A stretch of DNA of 64,000 nt from Nocardiopsis_B mangrovi (GTDB taxonomy: Bacteria > Actinomycetota > Actinomycetes > Streptosporangiales > Streptosporangiaceae): assembly GCF_042653925.1 (NCBI RefSeq), contig NZ_JBHSFQ010000001.1, positions 381,290 to 445,289 on the forward strand, read 5' to 3'. Below the pieces are notes generated by a model that saw only the letters and a list, made by a program, of their open reading frames with translations, ran no database searches and was not told the DNA's origin. The position numbers and the translations under genes were made by a program. Positions 17,233 through 26,475 of this stretch are shown piece after piece. Numbering within the stretch: position 1 is the first letter of the stretch; the number at the start of each line of letters is the position of its first letter.

Positions 17233-18690
17233 ATGCCCAGAAATCGTTCCTCCCGAGGCTCTGCCAAGGCGCGCGCGGCGCGGAAGAACCTGTCGCGCGG
17301 CGGCTGGGCCGCCGTCATCACGACCGGGATCGTCATTTGCAGCAGCCTGACCGCCTACGGCGCCTACTACGACATCTACGGCAACATCAGCCAGCAGAGC
17401 ATCGACACCGACGCTTTCGGTGACCGGCCGAGCAGGGTCGACGGCGCGCTGAACATCATGGTCATCGGGTCCGACGTCCGCACGGGCGAGAACGCCGACC
17501 TCGGCGGCGAGGCCGAGGGCGAGCGCCCCGACTCGCTCATCATCGCCCACATCTCGCCCGACAAGGGCACGGCCACCCTCATCAACCTGCCGCGCGACAC
17601 CATGGTCGACCTGCCCGGCTGCCCCGCCACCGACGACGGCGAGTACCAGGGCATGTCCGCCCAGCGCGGCATGATCAACTCCGCAATGACGTTCGGCGGC
17701 GTGCAGTGCCAGTGGGCCGTGGTCGAGCAGATCACCGGGATCCACATCGACCACTTCGTCAGCGTGGACTTCACCGGCTTCCGCGACATCGTCGACTCCA
17801 TCGGCGGGGTGCAGATGTGCGTCCCCGAGCCGATCAACGATGAGAAGGCCCACCTCGAACTGGACGCCGGCGAGCAGGTGCTCAACGGCGAGCAGTCGCT
17901 GGGCTACATGCGCTCGCGCTACTCCCAGGGCGACGGCAGCGACACCTCGCGGATCGGCCGCCAGCAGGAGTTCCTGGGCGCCATGTTCAGCCAGGTCATG
18001 AGCGGCGAGATCCTGCGCAGCCCGACCAACCTCTACGACTTCCTGGGGTCGGTGACCAACACGATCACCACCGATGACGGGCTCACCGTCGACACCATGG
18101 CCGACATCGCCATCGCCATGCGCGAGGTCGACATGTCCGACGTCAAGTTCGTCACCGCCCCCAACGGGGCCGACCCCGCCGACGAGAACCGGCTCGTCCT
18201 CAGCGAGCCCGACGCCACCCAGCTGTTCGACGCCATCGCGCAGGACACCGCGCTGCCCGGCGAGGAGGAAGAGGACGACTCCGGCGAGGGCGGGGGCGGC
18301 TCGGACTCCGGCGAGGACGACGCGCCCGCGGTCGAGCCCGGCGACGTCAGCGTCGACGTCCGCAACGGCACCGGGGTCACCGGCGCGGCCGACCAGGTCG
18401 CCACCGTCCTGGCCAACGAGGGGTTCCAGGTCGCGGACACCGGCAACCCCGACGGCCCGGTCCCGGCGCAGACCACGGTCTACTACGGCCCCGGCCAGGA
18501 GGGCCACGCCCAGGCGCTGGCCGACAAGCTGGAGGCCGGCACGATCGAGGAGAACCCCGCTCTGGGCTCCTCCGCCGTCCAGCTCGTGATGGCCTCGGAC
18601 TGGGCGGGCGTCAAGATCAGCGGCGGGAACGGCGGGGGCGGGGTCGCGAGCACCAGCGCCGCCGACGGCGAGGCCAAGGCCGAGTGCTGA
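17233..18690 (+). CDS. LCP (LytR-CpsA-Psr) family glycopolymer ligase, LytR_C domain
   Basis: A 485-residue protein with a short basic cytoplasmic N-terminus, one transmembrane segment (WAAVITTGIVICSSLTAYGAY, residues about 28-48) and an extracellular LCP catalytic domain. Key blocks are LNIMVIGSDVR, INLPRDTMVDLPGC with the catalytic Arg, FTGFRDIVDSIGGVQMCVPEPI, LGYMRSRYS and DTSRIGRQQEFLGAM. The last 120 residues hold a LytR_C domain (VSVDVRNGTGVTGAADQVATVL) after an acidic Ser/Gly linker. LCP enzymes transfer lipid-linked glycopolymers onto peptidoglycan or related acceptors outside the membrane. It is directly downstream of the TIGR03089 gene and ends at a strong terminator. Confidence 0.9.
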   Translation: MPRNRSSRGSAKARAARKNLSRGGWAAVITTGIVICSSLTAYGAYYDIYGNISQQSIDTDAFGDRPSRVDGALNIMVIGSDVRTGENADLGGEAEGERPDSLIIAHISPDKGTATLINLPRDTMVDLPGCPATDDGEYQGMSAQRGMINSAMTFGGVQCQWAVVEQITGIHIDHFVSVDFTGFRDIVDSIGGVQMCVPEPINDEKAHLELDAGEQVLNGEQSLGYMRSRYSQGDGSDTSRIGRQQEFLGAMFSQVMSGEILRSPTNLYDFLGSVTNTITTDDGLTVDTMADIAIAMREVDMSDVKFVTAPNGADPADENRLVLSEPDATQLFDAIAQDTALPGEEEEDDSGEGGGGSDSGEDDAPAVEPGDVSVDVRNGTGVTGAADQVATVLANEGFQVADTGNPDGPVPAQTTVYYGPGQEGHAQALADKLEAGTIEENPALGSSAVQLVMASDWAGVKISGGNGGGGVASTSAADGEAKAEC

Positions 18691-18725
18691 TCCCCTGACC
18701 GCCCCGGGCCCGGACGGTCCCGGAC

Positions 18726-18768
18726 ACGCGAAACCGCCCCGCGCCTCCGGTGCGGGGCGGTTTCGCGT
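18726..18768. terminator. strong bidirectional terminator hairpin
   Basis: There is a perfect 17-bp stem (18726-18742 with 18752-18768; arm ACGCGAAACCGCCCCGC) and a 9-nt loop. It sits between the convergent LCP gene and the 740-residue glycosyltransferase gene and can terminate both. Confidence 0.85.
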
Positions 18769-18775
18769 CGCGTGG

Positions 18776-20998
18776 CTAGGCCGAGACCGTGCCGCGCAGG
18801 TCGAGCGGCTCGGGGACCTTGCCGTGCACGATCAGGTCGGCCCACATGTCGCAGACCCGGCGCAGCGAGTAGTTCCCGATGATCTCCGCCTGGGCGGCCC
18901 GGCGCGCGGCGTCGAAGCGGCCCTCGGTGACGATGGTGTGGATCGCGTCGGCCATGGCCGGGGTGTCCTCGTGCAGCCAGCGCGCCGAGTAGATCGTGTC
19001 GGCGCCCGGCCAGGCCAGCACCGCGGGCACGCCGCCCGATGCGGCGCATTCGGCCGGTGCCAGGTGGAAGCTCTCGTCGTCGCTGGTGGAGAGCATGAAC
19101 CCGATCCTGCGCAGCCAGGCGGCGACGTCGGGCCCGAACGGGTCGAAGACGACCCCGTCGGCGAGCAGGTCGCTGCGCTGGATGCGCCGGTAGGTGCGCT
19201 CGTAGTACTCGCGCTCCTCAGGCCGGTTCCAGATCCACCAGTAGTCCCAGGGCTGCTTGGACTTGATCGCGAGGGTGTAGCGCGGGTCGCGGCGGCGCAG
19301 CTCCGCCAGCACTTCCAGGCCGCGGTCGAGGCGCTTGCGCGACGGCGCGATCCCGATCATGCCGAGGGTGAATTCCGAACCGGGCAGTTTCGGCCGGTCG
19401 AGCTGGGCGTCGTCCACCCAGTTGGGCAGGACGATGACCTTGTCGGCGGGCCACCCGGCGAGTTCGCGCGTGAGCGAGGCGTAGTACGGGCTGACGCACA
19501 CCACCGCGTCGACCTTGTCGATGTCGAGCTTGCGCGGCCACTCCGCGTACAGCTCGAACCGGTGCAGCCGCACCACCAGGCGCTGGCCGGGGCGCTTGTT
19601 CTGCGAGTAGAACAGCGCGTTGGGGCCGCACCACTCGCAGATGACGACGTCGGCCCAGGCGGCCAGCTCCTTGCTGCGGTACTGGTCGTGGGCGCGCAGC
19701 GACTCCCATTCGTCGAGCCGGACGTCCAGCCCGGGCAGCGACATCAGGAAGTCGGCGAGCCGGGTGAAGAACTTCAGGTCGTGCCCCGCGATGACGACCT
19801 TCAGCGGGCGCTCCGGGTCGGTGCCGGTCGGCGCCGACGGGCAGGCCGCCGCGAGGTACTCGCGCAGCCGGGACGCCGCGCGCTCCAGGGTGAAGCGCTC
19901 CGACGCGCGGCGGCAGCGCTCGGCCGCCTCGCGGTAGATGTCGGGTTCGGCGGCGAGGGTGAGCGTGTCGGCGACGGAGTCGAGGTCCTCGCCGGCGTAG
20001 AGCGGGTAGTCGGCGCCGAGCAGCTCCTCGTGCATCGGGGTGCGGTTGAGCACCACCGGCAGCCCGAGCGACCCCAGCTCCAGCACCTTCGTGGACAGCT
20101 CCAGGCTCGCGTCCATCTCCGGGGCGCGCCAGGACAGGCCGACGTCGCAGGCCGCGGAGAGGCGCAGGGCCTCGGCGCGCGGCCGGCCGCCGTGCCAGAC
20201 GACATCGGGGGTCGACTCCAGCGCCCGCGTCATGCGCCGGGCCCAGTCGGCGGAGTCGCGGTGCACCTTGTCGCCGATCATGTGCAACTCGGCGGCGACC
20301 CCGCGGGCGGCCAGCGCCGCCGGCAGCTCGGTCATCTCCAGGGTGTTCCAGCGCTGGGCGAACTTCCCGGTGTAGACGAGCTTGAGCGGGGTGTGCGGCG
20401 TGCCCTGGCCGGCGACGCCCTCGGGCGTCACGACGACCGGCGGGAACAGCACGCTCTTCCCGCACGCCGCCGGGATGAACGCCTCCAGGAAGCCGCGCAG
20501 CTCCTCGGTCTGGCACAGCAGGTAGCGCGAGGCCACCGCGATGTCGGTGAGCTCGGAGGCCGCCGTGGAGGTCATCTCGGTGACGTTCTGCGGCACGTCG
20601 GTGAGGTAGGTCCACAGCCGGCCCGCCAGCTCCTCGGCCTGCGCCGCGACCCCCGCCAGCCGGCTGCCGCGCACGACCACCAGGTCGTAGCGGCGCTCGG
20701 TGTCGAGCCGGGTCATGAGGGAGACCGCCTGGTCGGGGGTGAGCCCGCGCGGGCCCAGGTCCGGCAGCAGCCGCTCCTCGTAGGGGCGGCGCACCGTGAC
20801 GTGCTCGGTGTCCAGCAACGGCGCCACCAGCCGGTCGGTGGTCACCGGGGCCTTGAGCAGCAGCGTGACATCGCATCCGGCGGCGGCCAGCCCCTGGGTC
20901 ATGGACTGGGCCCAGATGGCCGACCCGTCGATGATGTTGAGGTCGACGTCGCCGTAGACGAGCGCCCGTAGCCGTTTTCCGTCGCCCTGCACGCTCAC
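18776..20998 (-). CDS. double-domain GT4 glycosyltransferase
   Basis: A 740-residue protein made of two GT-B units in tandem. The first (residues about 10-385) contains LKLVYTGKFAQRWNTLEM, DVVWHGGRPRAEALRLSAACDVGLSWR and LELSTKVLELGSLGLPVVLNR. The second (about 395-730) contains VDAVVCVSPYY, KVIVLPNWVDDAQ, FTLGMIGIAPSRKRLDRGLEVL and ESFHLAPAECAASGGVPAVL. Both units keep the glycine-rich and E-rich donor-site regions, so both may be active. The GTG at 20998 is used. Fused GT4 modules are typical of enzymes that add two sugars in turn during capsule or teichoic-acid backbone synthesis. It is followed by the terminator it shares with the LCP gene. Confidence 0.8.
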   Translation of the reverse strand: MSVQGDGKRLRALVYGDVDLNIIDGSAIWAQSMTQGLAAAGCDVTLLLKAPVTTDRLVAPLLDTEHVTVRRPYEERLLPDLGPRGLTPDQAVSLMTRLDTERRYDLVVVRGSRLAGVAAQAEELAGRLWTYLTDVPQNVTEMTSTAASELTDIAVASRYLLCQTEELRGFLEAFIPAACGKSVLFPPVVVTPEGVAGQGTPHTPLKLVYTGKFAQRWNTLEMTELPAALAARGVAAELHMIGDKVHRDSADWARRMTRALESTPDVVWHGGRPRAEALRLSAACDVGLSWRAPEMDASLELSTKVLELGSLGLPVVLNRTPMHEELLGADYPLYAGEDLDSVADTLTLAAEPDIYREAAERCRRASERFTLERAASRLREYLAAACPSAPTGTDPERPLKVVIAGHDLKFFTRLADFLMSLPGLDVRLDEWESLRAHDQYRSKELAAWADVVICEWCGPNALFYSQNKRPGQRLVVRLHRFELYAEWPRKLDIDKVDAVVCVSPYYASLTRELAGWPADKVIVLPNWVDDAQLDRPKLPGSEFTLGMIGIAPSRKRLDRGLEVLAELRRRDPRYTLAIKSKQPWDYWWIWNRPEEREYYERTYRRIQRSDLLADGVVFDPFGPDVAAWLRRIGFMLSTSDDESFHLAPAECAASGGVPAVLAWPGADTIYSARWLHEDTPAMADAIHTIVTEGRFDAARRAAQAEIIGNYSLRRVCDMWADLIVHGKVPEPLDLRGTVSA

Positions 20999-21202
20999 AC
21001 TCCCCGCCCGCTCGTGTCGGCCGCGACGCGGCGCCGCCCCGTCGCCGGCAGCGGCGTTCTCGCGCCGCCCCCCGGCCCTGCCTGAGTGTCCGCTCGGTGG
21101 TTGGTCACGTGCTTCCCTTCGAAACCGATCCGCCGGGGTCGCGCCCCGGTGGACGTCTGCGCTGCCGCCGCGTCGCGGCGCACCGGCGGCAGCGCTCGAT
21201 TG

Positions 21203-22948
21203 TCACGGCTGAACATTGGGCGCGGTCCCCGCGTGGTCGGCGGGCTCGCGGTGGTCGCCGACCGGGCCGAGCGCGAGGAGCCGGGCACCGTGCCGGTTCC
21301 ACATGCCCGGCTGGAGACCGCGGCCGAGCAGCTCGCGGCGGGCCAGGTAGGGCCGGATGGCGCTGACGAACACGTACTCCTGGTCGGCGATCGCGCGGTC
21401 GACGGGGTCGCCCTCCGACGCGCCTTCGCCACGCCGGCCGGAGACCGCCGGCCCCACGGCGTCGGCGCCCGAGCACTCGGCGGCGCACACCAGGTCGGCG
21501 AGGAACGCCTCGCCCCGCGGGCCCCGCCACAGCGCCGCCCACGGCGCGGTGGCGGACTGGGCGAGCCGCGCCCAGTCGGCGGGGCCGGGGTCGTCGACGG
21601 CGGCCATGCCGTCGGCGACGCGCAGCGGGACCCCGTGCGAGCGCAGCCGCTCGACGCCGGCGAAGTGCGCGGCGGCTTCGGGCACGACCACCTCGACGGG
21701 AGCGTGCACCTGGCCCAGGACGTCGCCCGCCAGCGCCAGCGACGCGTTGTCGTCGGCCGGGCAGGCGAGCACGGCGGTCTCGCGGCCGCGCAGCGGCAGG
21801 GTCGCGCTGCCCGATCCGGGAGCGAAGGCGACCTTGCCGAGGATCTCGGCGAGCCGGACGGGCGTGGCGTCGGTGAGGAACACCGAGCGCAGCGCGAGCC
21901 GCAACTCCTCCGGGGTGAGCTGGCCGGACTCGCGCATCCGGGCCAGCTCGCGGGCCGCGTCGCCGGAGCGCAGCGCCCCGGCGTCGGCCGGGACCGAGTG
22001 CAGCGACGGCCCGCCGGCCGGGTTGCGGCCAGTGCGGCGGTCGCCGATCAGCAGCGCCCGGGCGCCGCACACGAGCGCGCGGTCGGCGAGGCCGGCGTCG
22101 TCGACGACGACGCCCGTGGCCGCGCGCAGGACGCCGGGCAGGTCGTCCCAGCGGAAGCCGGGGCGGCGGAGGCCGTCGAGGGTCTCCACGAGGCGGTTGA
22201 CGACGGGGCCTTCCGGGCCGGCCGAGGGCAGGTAGGCGGGGTCGGTCTCGCGCTCGGGCTCGGCGGCGATCGGGTTGAAGCGGTGCAGCGGCACCCCGGT
22301 GTCGCCGTCGTGGATGTGGTCGAAGGCGAGGGTGCGCAGCGCCGGCGGTGCGGGGGCGTCGGCGATGAGGACGGTGGGGGTGCCCCGGCCGGCCGCGGAC
22401 TCCACGACCCAGTTGAGGGTCCGCGTGCGGTCGGCGACCGCCGGGTCGCCCGCGTGCGCCCATAGGGAGCCGGGGGCGGTCGCCGAGGCGGCGACGCACA
22501 CGACGTCGACGTCCACCGAGTCGAGGACCACCTGTGCGTCCTGCGGGCGCAGGGGGATCACCCGCACGTAGGGTTCCAGGGCCGCGCGCACCTCGGGCGA
22601 GAGGATGCCGGCGACGACCAGCTTGTCCTCGCGCACCCCGAAGGTGCCCGAGAGCAGCCGCGCCTCCTGGCGCTCGGCGTCGTAGGAGCGCACGGGCTCG
22701 TTCCGGCGCCGGCGGCCGGTTCCCTGGGCGCTGGTGCCCGCGCGCCGCCACAGCCGGAACAGGTCGCGGGGCAGCCGGATCAGCCCGCGCCCGGGGCGCT
22801 TGGCGGCGGCGGTCAGCGCCCGCCCGACCTGGAGCGAGGTCGACCCCTCCAACGCGGCCAGGCGGGTCTGCGCCTCTTGGAGCTGGGCCTCCCGCTCGGA
22901 GAGGGCCTGCCGTAGCTGTTCGGTCTGGCTCTGTTCACGCCGTTTCAC
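21203..22948 (-). CDS. large protein of unknown function, N-terminal coiled coil
   Basis: A 581-residue protein. Residues 1-35 are a strong coiled coil (QTEQLRQALSEREAQLQEAQ), followed by a segment like those attached to envelope glycosyltransferases (GSTSLQVGRALTAAAKRPGR then LIRLPRDLFRLWRR). The remainder has alternating beta-alpha Rossmann-like patches (VDVDVVCVAASATAPGSLW; TATGVVVDDAGLADRALVCGARAL; LAGDVLGQVHAPVEVVVPEAA), but I recognise no catalytic motif. The gene lies between the double GT4 gene and wecB on the same strand, so a role in the same polymer is likely. A degenerate glycosyltransferase or scaffold is possible. It is expected to be cytoplasmic. Confidence 0.6.
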   Translation of the reverse strand: MKRREQSQTEQLRQALSEREAQLQEAQTRLAALEGSTSLQVGRALTAAAKRPGRGLIRLPRDLFRLWRRAGTSAQGTGRRRRNEPVRSYDAERQEARLLSGTFGVREDKLVVAGILSPEVRAALEPYVRVIPLRPQDAQVVLDSVDVDVVCVAASATAPGSLWAHAGDPAVADRTRTLNWVVESAAGRGTPTVLIADAPAPPALRTLAFDHIHDGDTGVPLHRFNPIAAEPERETDPAYLPSAGPEGPVVNRLVETLDGLRRPGFRWDDLPGVLRAATGVVVDDAGLADRALVCGARALLIGDRRTGRNPAGGPSLHSVPADAGALRSGDAARELARMRESGQLTPEELRLALRSVFLTDATPVRLAEILGKVAFAPGSGSATLPLRGRETAVLACPADDNASLALAGDVLGQVHAPVEVVVPEAAAHFAGVERLRSHGVPLRVADGMAAVDDPGPADWARLAQSATAPWAALWRGPRGEAFLADLVCAAECSGADAVGPAVSGRRGEGASEGDPVDRAIADQEYVFVSAIRPYLARRELLGRGLQPGMWNRHGARLLALGPVGDHREPADHAGTAPNVQP

Positions 22949-23012
22949 AGCAACATTCCTACCTTGCGGGGTTGAACGGGGTCCGGCGACGCGGCGGAGC
23001 GGCGTGAAAACC

Positions 23013-24149
23013 TCACCGATCCGCCAGGATGGCGGCGATGCGCTCCCCGGCGTGCCCGTCCCACAGCGGAGGCACGTCGGCGATGGCGGGCGTTCCGGGG
23101 GTCTCCCCGGCGAGGATCTTGGAGACCAGCCCGGGCAGTTCGGAGTCGACCACCAGCCGGTTGGTCCCGTGGGTGATGGTCACCGGGCGCTCGGTGTTGG
23201 GGCGCAGGGTCAGGCAGGGCACCCCGAGGATGGTGGTCTCCTCCTGCACGCCCCCGGAGTCGGTGACCACGGCGGCGGATCCGCGCACCAGGGTGACGAA
23301 GTCGATGTAGCCCAGGGGCTCCAGCAGCCGCATGCGGGGGTGGTCGGCCAGCCCCGCCTTCTCGAACGCCGCGGCGCCGCGCGGGTGCACCGGCATGACC
23401 ACGTCGACCTGGTCGGCGACCTCGTGCAGGCGGGCGGCGAGCCGGGCGACGGTGTCGGGGTCGTCGACGTTGGCGGGGCGGTGCAGCGTGGCGGCCACGT
23501 ACTTCGCCGGCAGGTCCAGCCGGGTCCGCAGCGAGCCGACGTCGAACCGGTCGAGGTTGCCCAGCAGGGTGTCGATCATCGGGTTGCCGACGAGGTGGAT
23601 CCGGTCGACGTCGACGCCCTCGTGGGCCAGGTGGCCGACCGCTTCGGGGCTGGTCGCGAAGAGGATGTCGGAGAGCTGGTCGGTGACCCGGCGGTTGACC
23701 TCCTCGGGCATGCTCCAGTCGAAGGAGCGCAGCCCGGCCTCGACGTGGGCCACGGGGATGTGCAGCTTGGCGGCGACCAGCCCGGCGGCGAGGGTGGAGT
23801 TCACGTCGCCGTAGACGATGACCAGCCGCGGCGCCCGTTCGGTGAACTCGCGTTCGAGGCCGACCATGAGCGCGGCGGTCTGCTCGGCGTGCGATCCGGA
23901 CCCCACGCCCAGGTCCACATCGGGCCGCGGCAGGCCCAGCTCGCGGAAGAAGACCGCGGACATGCGGTCGTCGTAGTGCTGGCCGGTGTGCACGACGGCC
24001 TGGCGGACGCCCCTGGCCTCCAGTGCGGACACCACCGGGGCGGCCTTCACGAAGTTGGGGCGGGCCCCGACGATGTGCACGATCTCGGCCTCAGGCGCGC
24101 CCCCGGAGGCTGCGGACGCGGGCCGGCTCTCGGCCGATGCTGACGACAT
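23013..24149 (-). CDS. wecB: UDP-N-acetylglucosamine 2-epimerase (non-hydrolysing)
   Basis: A 378-residue protein. Family blocks are VHIVGARPNFVKAAPV, VVHTGQHYDDRMSAVFF, VYGDVNSTLAAGLVAAKL, VAHVEAGLRSFDWSMPEEVNRRVTD, ATLHRPANVDD and VTDSGGVQEETTILGVPCLTLR. These cover the catalytic acid/base and UDP-binding residues. It interconverts UDP-GlcNAc and UDP-ManNAc. The UDP-ManNAc-type dehydrogenase gene 2.3 kb away would oxidise the product to UDP-ManNAcA. The ATG has GAAGGGAAG just upstream; the first 20 residues are Ala/Ser-rich and variable. It is divergent from the next GT4 gene. Confidence 0.92.
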   Translation of the reverse strand: MSSASAESRPASAASGGAPEAEIVHIVGARPNFVKAAPVVSALEARGVRQAVVHTGQHYDDRMSAVFFRELGLPRPDVDLGVGSGSHAEQTAALMVGLEREFTERAPRLVIVYGDVNSTLAAGLVAAKLHIPVAHVEAGLRSFDWSMPEEVNRRVTDQLSDILFATSPEAVGHLAHEGVDVDRIHLVGNPMIDTLLGNLDRFDVGSLRTRLDLPAKYVAATLHRPANVDDPDTVARLAARLHEVADQVDVVMPVHPRGAAAFEKAGLADHPRMRLLEPLGYIDFVTLVRGSAAVVTDSGGVQEETTILGVPCLTLRPNTERPVTITHGTNRLVVDSELPGLVSKILAGETPGTPAIADVPPLWDGHAGERIAAILADR

Positions 24150-24245
24150 CTTCTTCCCTTCGCATGAACCGACGTGCGATCACGACCCGCGCAAGACGCC
24201 GTGGCGTCACCGGACGGCCACCCTGACGTGGTTGGATACCCGACC

Positions 24246-25952
24246 GTGCGCAATATCGTGAAAGCGGCTTCCTTCACCACCACTCTGACCTGGCGGCATC
24301 TTCGGGCACAGCCGGCGCGCCTGCCATTGCTGGGCCTGCGGCTGCTCCCGGGCCGGGTGCGCGCCGGGGCGCGGGACGCCCTGGGCCGCGCCGGGGCGCT
24401 GCCCCGCGCGTACGCGCTGTGGGACGCCGGGCACCGTACGGAGACCCTGGAGGCGGTTCGCAGCGCCGCCCATGGCGCCTCCCCTCGTCGTCTGGCCCGT
24501 CTGACCGCGTTCTCGCTGGCCATCGAGCAGCCGGCGGTCGCCGGAGAACTCCTGGAACGGCTACCCGGCGATCGCCGGCGGAACCGTCTGGAATACCGGC
24601 TCGCGCTCACGACGGGTCGCGCGGTCCCCGAGGAAGCGCCTGGCCAGTGGCACTCCATTACCGTAACGCCGGGGGGGAGAACGAAGCGCTACGACGCGAT
24701 GAACGATCGGAGATCCGCCGACGATCCGCTGCGGGTCCTGCATCTGGTCACCAACGCGCTGCCGCTGACCAACGCCGGCTACACGCAGCGGACCCACCGC
24801 ATCGCGCTGGGCCAGCGCGCCGCCGGGCTGGACCCGCACGTGGTGACCCGCGTGGGGTACCCGATGACCATCGGCGTCCCCGACACCCGCGCGCGGGTGG
24901 AGGTCGACGGCGTCCCCTACCACCGGCTGCTGCCGTGGACCGCCCCGGCGGGCCCGGAGCAGGAGCTGCGCACCGGCCTGCGCCTGGCGAGCGCCCTGGT
25001 GGAGCGGCTGCGCCCCGATGTGCTGCACGCGGCGAGCAACCACCGCAACGCGCGCCTGGCCCTGGAGCTGGGGCGGCGCTTCGGCCTGCCGGTGGTCTAC
25101 GAGGTGCGCGGGTTCCTGGAGGAGTCCTGGCTGTCCCGGGACCCCGCGCGCAGCACCTCGGACGCCTACTACACCGCCGAGCGCGAACGGGAGACCGCCT
25201 GCATGCTGGCGGCCGACGCGGTGGTGACGCTGGGGGCGACCATGCGCGCCGACATCGTCGCGCGCGGGGTGGCGGCCGACAAGGTCGTGGTGGTGCCCAA
25301 CGCGGTCGACGAGGCGTTCCTGGAGCCGCTGCCCGACGGCGCGGAGATCCGCCGCGAGCTGGGGATCGGCCCCGGCGACCTCGTGGCGGGGACGACGACG
25401 AGCTGCTACGGCTACGAGGGGCTGGACACGCTGGTCGACGCGGTGGCGGAACTGCGGCGGCGCGGGGTCGCGGCCCACGCGCTGGTCGTCGGCGACGGCC
25501 CGGAGCTGGGGGCGCTGCGCCGCCGCGCCGAGGAGGCCGGGCTCGCGGGGGCCGCGCACTTCCCCGGCCGGGTGCCGGCCGACCGGGTCCGCCGCTACCA
25601 CGCGGCGCTGGACGTGTTCGCGGTGCCGCGGCGCGATGAGCGCGTGAGCCGGCTGGTCACCCCGCTCAAGCCGGTGGAGGCGATGGCGGGCGGGCTGCCG
25701 GTGGTGGCCTCCGATGTCGAGGCGCTGCGGGAGATCGTACGGCCGGGGGTCACGGGTGAACTGGTGCCGCCCGGCGACGCCGCCGCTCTGGCCGCGTGCC
25801 TGGAGAAGCTGGGGGCGAGCCCGGACACGCGGGCGGCCTATGGGCGGGCGGCGCGCGAGCTGGTGGGCGCCGACCGGACGTGGACGGCGGCGGCGCACCG
25901 CTACCTCGACGCCTACGGGGCGCTGCCGGCAGACCGCCCGGCGCGGGGGTGA
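24246..25952 (+). CDS. GT4-family glycosyltransferase with N-terminal extension
   Basis: A 568-residue protein from GTG 24246; the frame continues to 24174 but the divergent promoter region lies there. The first 150 residues are a helical, Arg/Ala-rich extension (LTWRHLRAQPARLPLLGLRL). The GT4 domain then begins (LRVLHLVTNALPLTNAGYTQ) with VVYEVRGFLEESW, KVVVVPNAVDEAFL, GVAAHALVVGDGPELGALR, FPGRVPADRVRRYHAALDVFAVPR and LVTPLKPVEAMAGGLPVVAS. The retaining GT-B donor site (KPxExMAxGxPVV) is intact. The role is sugar transfer in the envelope polymer; the sugar is not predictable from sequence. It is divergent from wecB. Confidence 0.8.
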   Translation: MRNIVKAASFTTTLTWRHLRAQPARLPLLGLRLLPGRVRAGARDALGRAGALPRAYALWDAGHRTETLEAVRSAAHGASPRRLARLTAFSLAIEQPAVAGELLERLPGDRRRNRLEYRLALTTGRAVPEEAPGQWHSITVTPGGRTKRYDAMNDRRSADDPLRVLHLVTNALPLTNAGYTQRTHRIALGQRAAGLDPHVVTRVGYPMTIGVPDTRARVEVDGVPYHRLLPWTAPAGPEQELRTGLRLASALVERLRPDVLHAASNHRNARLALELGRRFGLPVVYEVRGFLEESWLSRDPARSTSDAYYTAERERETACMLAADAVVTLGATMRADIVARGVAADKVVVVPNAVDEAFLEPLPDGAEIRRELGIGPGDLVAGTTTSCYGYEGLDTLVDAVAELRRRGVAAHALVVGDGPELGALRRRAEEAGLAGAAHFPGRVPADRVRRYHAALDVFAVPRRDERVSRLVTPLKPVEAMAGGLPVVASDVEALREIVRPGVTGELVPPGDAAALAACLEKLGASPDTRAAYGRAARELVGADRTWTAAAHRYLDAYGALPADRPARG

Positions 25953-26475
25953 CCCGGCGGGAGTGACGGCCCCCGGCCGTATTCCCGCCACCGCGTATTC
26001 ACCGGCCGATCACCGGAAGCGGACCGGAATGTGATCTCGGTGGGGAAGAACGTGTTTGCCGTGCCCCGATCCGCCCTTTCACCGGACGTGGTGGACTACG
26101 GGGCGGAATCGCGCCCGATCGTCCTGTGTGATCGGTGAGGCCACCGGAACCGGAAGTGGCCGGTGAGTTAATTCCTTCACAAGGATCGGAAATGATCGCC
26201 CAATAGCCCCGAATCGGGGCTTACAGTCAAAAACGCGATAGGACCGCGCCATCGCAGGTCGCACGGCCGCAGGCGGTGAACCGGCAGTGAACGCGGGCGC
26301 GCGCCCTACCGCGTCGAGAGGGGTCGAGCACCCCAATTGCGAAGACTGTCCGGAGCAGGCCATGGCGGCACCACTGCGGCAACTGAGAACACCACTCGGG
26401 CGTCCAGTTCACGCGGAAAGTCTGTTCCCCGATCGATTTCCCACACCGAGCCATGAATCACGAGGGGGATCCCCT
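25953..26475. other. 523-bp AT-richer intergenic region upstream of the dehydrogenase
   Basis: No gene is supported here. The segment 26030-26260 is clearly less GC-rich than its surroundings, as expected for a promoter or leader region. It contains the perfect inverted repeat AGCCCCG-AAT-CGGGGCT (26205-26221). A frame open from 26287 is in phase with the dehydrogenase, but it encodes no family sequence before GTG 26476. Confidence 0.5.
26205..26221. promoter_or_regulatory. short perfect palindrome/hairpin
   Basis: 7-bp arms AGCCCCG / CGGGGCT flank AAT. It lies 250 bp after the GT4 stop and 255 bp before the dehydrogenase start. It may be a weak terminator of the former or an operator; there is no following T-run. 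Confidence 0.35.

Noticed and set aside
18729..18765. The hairpin after the LCP gene as a regulatory RNA
   Set aside because: Its position between two convergent stops and its perfect stem are fully explained by a bidirectional terminator.
26227..26454. A 75-codon minus-strand frame upstream of the UDP-sugar dehydrogenase (MARCGKSIGEQTFRVNW...)
   Set aside because: No recognisable family, no convincing ribosome-binding site, and it lies opposite the probable promoter/leader region.
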